This document shows, piece by piece, positions 58,199 through 64,000 of a stretch of 64,000 nt of DNA. The position numbers and the translations under genes were made by a program. The stretch lies in the NCBI GenBank assembly GCA_034406715.1, contig CP137878.1, forward strand, positions 558,001 through 622,000. Direction: 5' to 3'. How positions within the stretch are numbered: position 1 is the first letter of the stretch; each line of letters opens with the position of its first letter. The notes below the pieces were generated by a model, which saw only the letters and a program-made list of their open reading frames with translations, was not told the origin of the DNA and ran no database searches. Origin of the DNA: Rhodotorula mucilaginosa (taxonomy: Eukaryota; Basidiomycota; Microbotryomycetes; Sporidiobolales; Sporidiobolaceae).

Positions 58199-59692
58199 AT
58201 GCTTTCCTCAACTCGCACCTCGTTCCTCCTCTGTATCGCCACCCTCCTCCTCCTCACATTCTCGGCCAATGCCCTCCCCACCGCCCCGTCGACTCGCCTG
58301 AGCCGCCGCGACGCCACGCCTCTCATTGGACCCCAACAGCCGCAAGAACCTCCTCATGAGATTGCGGGTCACAAGCGCTGGAGACGCGACCTCGAGGTAC
58401 GGCAAGCCATGGCCAACCCGACGGCAATCCGCAGCGCTGGCGCTGGCGCTGGCGCCGGCGTCGTCGTCAACGTCCCGGCAGTAGTAAACGCCAAGGCCAC
58501 TGCGGCTTCGGTCAATACTCCGGTCGCGGTGGTCCCGACGGTAGCGACGCCGGTCGTCGCTGCTGTGACTGCCGCCGATTCGTCAAGTTCCGCCGCTTCC
58601 TCGACTGCCGCCAGCACCACGGCCTCTGAGACGACTCGCTCGACTCCGAGTCGAGGTGTCTCTTCCTCGAGTTCGGATACAGCGAGCTCCCCTTCCGAGA
58701 CAACCTCCTCCTCCTCTGCTGCGACCAGTAGTGCCACTGAGGCACCGACGACCACCTCTTCCGCCTCGAGCGATACAGCCTCGTCCAGCCGCGGCGGCAG
58801 CAGCAGCCGCACAACGTCCACGCAGCAGACTTCTGCCACTTCCTCATCGACGAGTCCGTCCCCGACAAAGGCGGCCTCGTCCGGCAACATCTTTTCCAAG
58901 TCGCACAAGCTCTTTGCCGTCGGGATCGTCGTCATCGTCGCCATCGGTAAGTGCACATACTCTTCCTCTCTCCAATTTTTTCCCTCCGTTCCCGTCACAC
59001 TACGTCCGCGCAACTGACTCGGATCCCCCGCAGTCGTGATCGGACTCCTCGTCCTCATCTACTTGATCAAACGGATCTCTCACCTCCCCCGCTACGCCGA
59101 CGCGCGCGATTACCCTTCCTACGGGGGGATCTTGCCCCTCATGAGAGGCTCGAACCAACTCGAGAGGCACGCGTCGACCGCGAGCGACTCGAGCGAAAAG
59201 GGATTGTTGCCGCTCAAGCTCGACCCGTCCGCGGCGCCCCGACTTGCTACCCTTCCTCGGTCCGTTCGAGCAAAGACGACGCCTTCTTCGTCAAGAGCGG
59301 CGGCGGCGTGGACTTCGTTTGCCGGACCGAGGGAGGCCACTACGGCGATGACGACTACCAGCAGCAGCAGCACGGGCGGATCGGTTCCGTCCGTGACGAT
59401 CCCGCCTCGAGCAGCCTCGCATGCCACCACTTCCAGCGTTCTCCCTCCCTCTGCCCCTCTGCCTCTGCTGCCCCGATCCGAATCAGCTCCCTCCGCCGCC
59501 GCTGGCGTCGTCGGCGGTGGAAGTGCTAAATCCGCCGTGGCGGTGGCGGCCGCTCCCAATCCGCCGAGGACATCTACCGCCGCCGGATCGACACCGCCGG
59601 CCACAGCAGGAGCAGCGACAACCGCACCTGGAGCCCGGTGGAAGTGGAGTCCGCCGGAAGGGAAGGGCAGCGGGCTACGGTTCGAGGTTTAG
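58199..59692 (+). CDS. Single-pass Ser/Thr-rich cell-surface protein (Mid2/Wsc-like architecture)
   Basis: Exons 58199-58946 and 59034-59692 give 468 residues. A signal peptide is clear (residues 1-26, hydrophobic LLCIATLLLLTFSANA). It is followed by a KR-type dibasic region, an Ala/Val-rich stretch, ~110 residues of Ser/Thr (probably O-mannosylated), and one membrane segment (~236-261, LFAVGIVVIVAIVVIGLLVL; the intron falls inside it). The cytosolic tail (~205 residues) begins with KRISHLPRYADARDYPSY. This is the architecture of yeast wall-stress sensors, but no WSC cysteine domain is present, so the function is only suggested. Confidence 0.75.
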
Positions 59693-60249
59693 GCGTCGCG
59701 TTTCCTTGGACCTCACTTTTTAACGAAATTCCCCCCGCGCCCGTTCAGATATCGTGTTGTTGTTTTGACATGTAACGAAGTTTTGGCTATACGCTCATCA
59801 GTCTCTAACTATACTCCGAGGCTTGTGATCCGGATCTGCGAGTCAATAGTTGGAAACTCTCGACCTGCTGGCGCCCAGTCTTTTTCGTCCACGGCTCTTT
59901 CTCACCACATTCTGTCTCCGTTTGACGAGAGGCCTCGGCACAGGCGCAGAGATGAGCTACCAGTCCGTGAGTCTGGCGCGTTCTGTCTTTGCCCCCCTAC
60001 GTGCGCGCAAGACTGCAGCAGGAGCAGGAGCAGCACCGCCTCGCCCCCACCTCATTGCGCTCCTCGTCGCAGCAGCAGGACGAGCAGTTCCGGACCAGGA
60101 CGAAGAGCTTTGCCGTATACAGATTGAGCCCTCGCTGACGCTGTACTGCTCCTCTTTGCTCGACTCCGCCCTGACGAACGACACCGCCTCGCGTTCATCC
60201 CTTTTCGCGACTCGAATCCGAAACCGTTGTCGCAACCTTGTGCCGTTCC
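59693..60249. promoter_or_regulatory. Promoter of Rho GTPase gene
   Basis: 557 bp between tandem plus-strand genes, covering the 3' UTR of the surface-protein gene and the Rho promoter. No distinct element recognised. Confidence 0.4.
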
Positions 60250-61329
60250 ATGCCGCCTAATCCATCCACGACTGCTGCGCCTGCCTCATGCGCGAGCGAG
60301 CACAACACACAGGGCGGCGCGTTCCGGCGCAAACTCGTCATCGTCGGCGACGGCGCGTGCGGGAAAACGTCGCTCCTCAGCGTCTTTGCGATGGGAGAGT
60401 TTCCGCGCGACTATGAACCGACCATCTTTGAGAACTATGTCGCCGAGATCAGGCTCGACGGAAAGGCCGTCCAGCTCGCCTTGTGGGATACCGCGTGCGT
60501 GCTTCTCTACTTTCCCCCCCTCTCTCTCCTTCTCGTTCCGTGCTGTGGCCTGCAAGCTACCACTCACAGCGTCGACTTTGAACGGTCCACAGAGGGCAAG
60601 AAGAGTACGAGGTGAGTTGGTCGACCATTCAGCTTGGACTCGCTCGCAGTCGGCCTCGGGATCTCCGAAGGGTCCTCACGAACTGGGGTGGCGCGCGCAA
60701 GTCTCGCTGACCGTTGTTCGATTACTGTCGCCGTCTTCAGCGCCTCCGGCCACTCAGTTACTCCAAGTCGCACGTCATCCTGATCGCGTTCGCGCTCGAC
60801 ACGCCCGACTCGCTCGACAACGTCTCGGTCAAGTGGATCGAGGAGGTCCGCGAACTGTGTGGACCCAACATCCCCGTGTTGCTCGTCGGGTGTAAGCGAG
60901 ACTTGAGGGATCAGGCGATGATGCATGGGCCGACGGGAGGGGCCAGATACGTGACGCAAGAGCAGGTGGGTTTTCCCGCGGATTTTCGTGGTCTCGCTTG
61001 GCATCTTCTCCGGCGCTGACTTACGCATGATCGCGTTTCTCGATACGGAAACTTCACAGGGCCAGGCGATGGCACAACAAGTCGGCGCCCGCTCGTACCA
61101 CGAATGTTCGGCCCTCTTGAACGAAGGCGTCGACGAGACGTTCGAAGCCGCCACGCGCGCGGCGATGCTCGTCCGTGGCGAAGCCGCACAACCCGCTTCG
61201 TCACATCATCGCCATCACCACCATGATGACGAGACTGGGTATGGGAAAGAGAGGAGGAGGGTCAATGACGTGCAGGGAGGGGAGGGCGAAGGCGGTGGAT
61301 GTTGCAGTGGCGGGTGTGTCATCCTTTAA
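60250..61329 (+). CDS. RHO4: Rho-family small GTPase, Rho4-like
   Basis: Exons 60250-60494, 60593-60611, 60741-60965 and 61060-61329 give 252 residues. G motifs: P-loop GDGACGKT, switch [11 protein letters not shown]3 WDTAGQEEYE, GCKRD in the NKxD position (TKLD/NKxD equivalent) and ECSAL in the SAK position. The long C-terminus has a His-rich run (HHRHHHH) and ends CCSGGCVIL, a CaaX box (CVIL, likely geranylgeranylated) with upstream cysteines that could be palmitoylated. [10 protein letters not shown] and [12 protein letters not shown] favour the Rho4 clade (septation and wall) over Rho1 or Cdc42. Exon 2 is only 19 nt and encodes the core of the G3/switch II start. Confidence 0.9.
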
Positions 61330-62283
61330 GGTCGAGGGTCCCCACCCTGTCCGCCAATTCGCCATCACCGCCGTCGCCAGGCGCGCGCCGTGCCCTGTTC
61401 ATCTTCGCTTTTTACGACGATTCACGCCCCCGCCTTTTCCCCCCTCTGTATAAACGGTCTGACGGACCGACCGACCGATCGAGCATACCGCCTTTCTTTC
61501 TCCACTTCTCCTGTACCCGCTCTCCAACTTCCGGTCTCCTGTGTACTCTCTCTCGCTCCGTCTTTCTCCGTCCTGGCATGCCCGCCGCGCGTGCCGATTC
61601 TGAATCGTTTCCGAGCTGCAAAACATACTTGCTCCATCTCTCTCACTCTGCCCGGTTTTCCCCTTTCTCGCTTTCTACACCACCCCCTCATCGATTCGAC
61701 TGTAGACTGTGCTCTCTCTGATCGAGAGACGATAACGAAAGCACGTCTGGCTGCCGTGCGTTGAGGAGGAGAAGCAAAAAACAAAGAGGATTGTGAATCA
61801 AGCTCAGTTTCGCTTAGGGGCGGGAAGGCGAACTGCCATGCAATATCTCCCGTCCGCGGGAAAGGATGGTTCGTCTGCATGGTATTACGGACTGCGTAGT
61901 ATTACGACAAGAGGGCAGAGGAAGGAGAAGACAATTTGTGCAAACTTGGAATGAACAAAATGACGAGTCCGAACAGGACGACGCGATCATCGATGGAGAG
62001 AAGGGAGAGGACCGAGAGCGAGAGAGAAAGAGAGAGAGAGAGAGAGAGACCGCACAAATGCGGAGAGAGCCGTCGCGGGGGGTTTAGAAGGCAATCGACG
62101 GTCGGAAGGGAACTCTCCTGATCGGTCCCTCCGCACGACGATTCGCCGCTCCTGGCCTCACTCGTCACTGGCCGACTGCCGGCTCCGGACTGGTTCCTGA
62201 CGACCATCTCGATAACACCGAGTCGGCGATACATACGGGACTTGAAACGTTGGAGTTTGAGCCGCCGGCCGTTCCGTGCTCAC
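61330..62283. other. Convergent intergenic region, 954 bp
   Basis: It contains pyrimidine-rich sequence after the Rho stop codon (long 3' UTR likely) and a (GA)n microsatellite. No protein or RNA gene recognised. Confidence 0.45.
62017..62049. repeat. (GA)n microsatellite
   Basis: Imperfect then perfect ga repeats in the convergent spacer. Confidence 0.85.
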
Positions 62284-64000
62284 TCAGACGGGGACGGGGT
62301 TGGGGTCGAGGGCGACGGCGAGGTTTGCCGTGGCGTAAGAGTGGACGTCTTCGTCTTCATAGTGTAGCAGTAGATCTTCGGTGCTACCCCAGTACTGCTT
62401 TTCGTCGTCGTCGTCGTGCTTGTCGTCTTTGTCGGCTTTTCGATCGCCCGCCTCATTGTGGTCGTGCTGCTCGTCGCGACGGTCTTTGTCGCCGCCGCCG
62501 CCACCACCACGACCACCACCAACGTCGCCTCCCTCCTCCTCCTCCTCATAGCTCTCATACCCGGGTACAGCTCTCACCCTCACCTCCCCCCTCGCGACGA
62601 TCCCCCGCTCCGGATCGATCTCGTATTCGATACATCCCCGAGGAGCGAACGGACTCCACACCATCGTCATGCATCTCCGAGTGCGCGTCGCGCCCGTCGT
62701 CGAGGTGGAGGGGCGACTGACGAGGCAGAGGATGCGGCTGGTAGGGATTTGGGACCACGTGTGACCCAACGCCGCTGCGACGGGTTGCTGCTGTTCCGAA
62801 GAAGAGGAGGAGGAGGGAGCGTGATGGAACCCGGGCGGGAGGGGTAACAGGCTCGGGTGCGAGACGGACGAGAACGACCCGGTCAGGTGCGGGGATTGGA
62901 AACGCGAATAGAGCAGAGAGGGGAAGGCGTATTGACGGTGGGGGGGAGGGGGGAGTCCGTAGCCGTAACCGTGGCCGTGGCTGGAGGGTCGGCGGGGCGG
63001 TCCTCCGGTTCCGATCGGGGTTGACGTGTTGCGCGGCTTGATGATGAGAGCGGCGGCGGGGTGGGCCATGACGCCACCCGCACCACCGTCATGTTTCTTC
63101 TCGCCGTCGACGCCACCGCCACCCTTATCGTCGTCGCCACCGCTGTCCAGGTCGTCGTCGTCGTCGTCGAGCAAGAAACTAGGCGGCAAGTTCCTGCCCC
63201 TCGCGTCCCAGACGTCCGAGACTTGATTGACGACGACGACCGCGAGGTGGTACCTCGCCGCGAGGGCTTTCAACGCGTCGCCAATCTCGGCAAACTCTTT
63301 TGCGCGCTGGGCGAACCCGTTCGAACCGGTTTCGTGAGCGGACCGGAAGGGGGCGGCGATACTGTCGACGATCAGGAGTCGGATCGGGAGTAGGGTGGCG
63401 TTCTGGTTGTGGTTGATGCGGTCGATGGCGGTCGGGACGTGGTAGGTGAGGAGGGCGACGAGGGTGTCTGCGTCGGGAGCGGTCTCGACGTGGACATTGT
63501 CGAGGAACTGCTTTGCGGTCGCGTGGGTGCTCGCGCGGGTGGCGAAGTGAGAAGCGAGTTGGACGAGTCGGCGGGACGGGAGTGTCCCTTCTGACGAGAG
63601 GAAGAGGGCTCCGCCGTGGACGCCGCCGAGGGGGAGAGGGAGCTGGACGGTGCACGCGAGTTGGAGGCAGAGGTTGGTCTTGCCCGACGAGGACTGGCCC
63701 GCGAGTTCGGTAATGTGCCCGAGTCGGATCCCTTTCCCGCCGCCTCGTCCGCTGCTGCTGGGGGGATAAGCGTCCAAGAAGTGGTCGAGTTCCGAGTCGC
63801 CGGTCGTGAACGCCACCAGCTCGTCTTTCGGACTCGGCGGTTCGAGCTGGGTGACTGCCTTGGCGACTTGGGTGAGGAGCGCGGTGCAGTCTTGGACAGA
63901 GAGTTTCGTCTGGCGGGCGAGGTGAAGGGGAGTCGAGAGGAGGACTTGGTCGGCGTAGACGAGCTGGGCCTTGACGAGGTGGGCGCGGTGCTTGGGGAGC
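62284..64000 (-). CDS. RAD51 paralogue (RAD57/XRCC3 type), 5' partial
   Basis: The frame is open to base 64000, so the N-terminus lies outside; about 571 residues are visible without introns. Motifs: Walker A GQSSSGKTN preceded by the G..ITELAG block, EGTLPSRRLVQLASHF, Walker B LLIVDSIAAPFRS, VVVVNQVSDVW, then AALGHTWSQIPTSRILCL, and SPFAPRGCIEYEI near the end. These match Rad51 paralogues that help load Rad51 in homologous recombination; RAD57 versus XRCC3 is not resolved. Between VVNQVSDVW and ALGHTW there is a ~150-residue low-complexity insert with acidic, Gly, His, Pro and Ser runs. The C-terminus has a long Asp/Gly-rich segment. Confidence 0.85.
   Translation of the reverse strand, partial: LPKHRAHLVKAQLVYADQVLLSTPLHLARQTKLSVQDCTALLTQVAKAVTQLEPPSPKDELVAFTTGDSELDHFLDAYPPSSSGRGGGKGIRLGHITELAGQSSSGKTNLCLQLACTVQLPLPLGGVHGGALFLSSEGTLPSRRLVQLASHFATRASTHATAKQFLDNVHVETAPDADTLVALLTYHVPTAIDRINHNQNATLLPIRLLIVDSIAAPFRSAHETGSNGFAQRAKEFAEIGDALKALAARYHLAVVVVNQVSDVWDARGRNLPPSFLLDDDDDDLDSGGDDDKGGGGVDGEKKHDGGAGGVMAHPAAALIIKPRNTSTPIGTGGPPRRPSSHGHGYGYGLPPPPHRQYAFPSLLYSRFQSPHLTGSFSSVSHPSLLPLPPGFHHAPSSSSSSEQQQPVAAALGHTWSQIPTSRILCLVSRPSTSTTGATRTRRCMTMVWSPFAPRGCIEYEIDPERGIVARGEVRVRAVPGYESYEEEEEGGDVGGGRGGGGGGDKDRRDEQHDHNEAGDRKADKDDKHDDDDEKQYWGSTEDLLLHYEDEDVHSYATANLAVALDPNPVPV

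Overview
The window is nuclear DNA of a basidiomycete fungus, most likely a red yeast of the Sporidiobolales (Rhodotorula/Rhodosporidium/Sporobolomyces type). This rests on GC-rich sequence, densely packed genes on both strands, many short introns (about 50-90 nt, with branch points such as ctaat or ctgac and 3' ends in cag or tag), long Ser/Pro/Gln-rich tails on regulatory proteins, and eukaryotic core genes whose closest remembered relatives are basidiomycete. I see no transposon, virus-like element, CRISPR array, rRNA or tRNA.

I reconstructed 23 genes. All exon models were checked for reading phase at every junction and carry about 107 introns in total. Left to right: an unknown coiled-coil protein (partial at the left edge, +); a HAM1-like lipid-transfer-type protein (-); a Mig1/CreA glucose repressor (-); the SCF cullin CUL1 (-); a Kin4-like CAMK kinase with a huge disordered tail (+); proteasome beta-6 PRE7 (-); a short-chain dehydrogenase (+); a DUF4385 protein (-); the SRAP/HMCES abasic-site shield protein (+); a DCAF5-like WD40 protein (-); TANGO2 (+); the SCYL2 pseudokinase (-); a class A DnaJ (+); COG6 (+); thymidylate synthase (+); ATP-dependent PEP carboxykinase PCK1 (-); a Ser/Thr kinase with an HND loop (+); a B-type cyclin (-); a CAK/Csk1-like kinase (-); an F-box/LRR protein (-); a single-pass Ser/Thr-rich surface protein (+); a Rho4-like GTPase (+); and a RAD51 paralogue of RAD57/XRCC3 type (-, running off the right edge).

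The genes are mostly housekeeping, but some neighbours fit functionally. The carbon repressor Mig1 and PCK1, a classical glucose-repressed gene, lie 35 kb apart. CUL1, an F-box protein and a DCAF-like WD40 protein are ubiquitin-ligase parts. A CDK-activating-type kinase sits directly upstream of a mitotic cyclin. SRAP and the DUF4385 gene share a 185-bp divergent promoter with a perfect 12-bp E-box palindrome. Thymidylate synthase has MCB- and SCB-like sites upstream.

The most unusual observations are gene-structure features: a start codon split by an intron in CUL1, four GC-AG introns required by phase, and micro-exons down to 8 nt. I found no clearly new multi-gene system.
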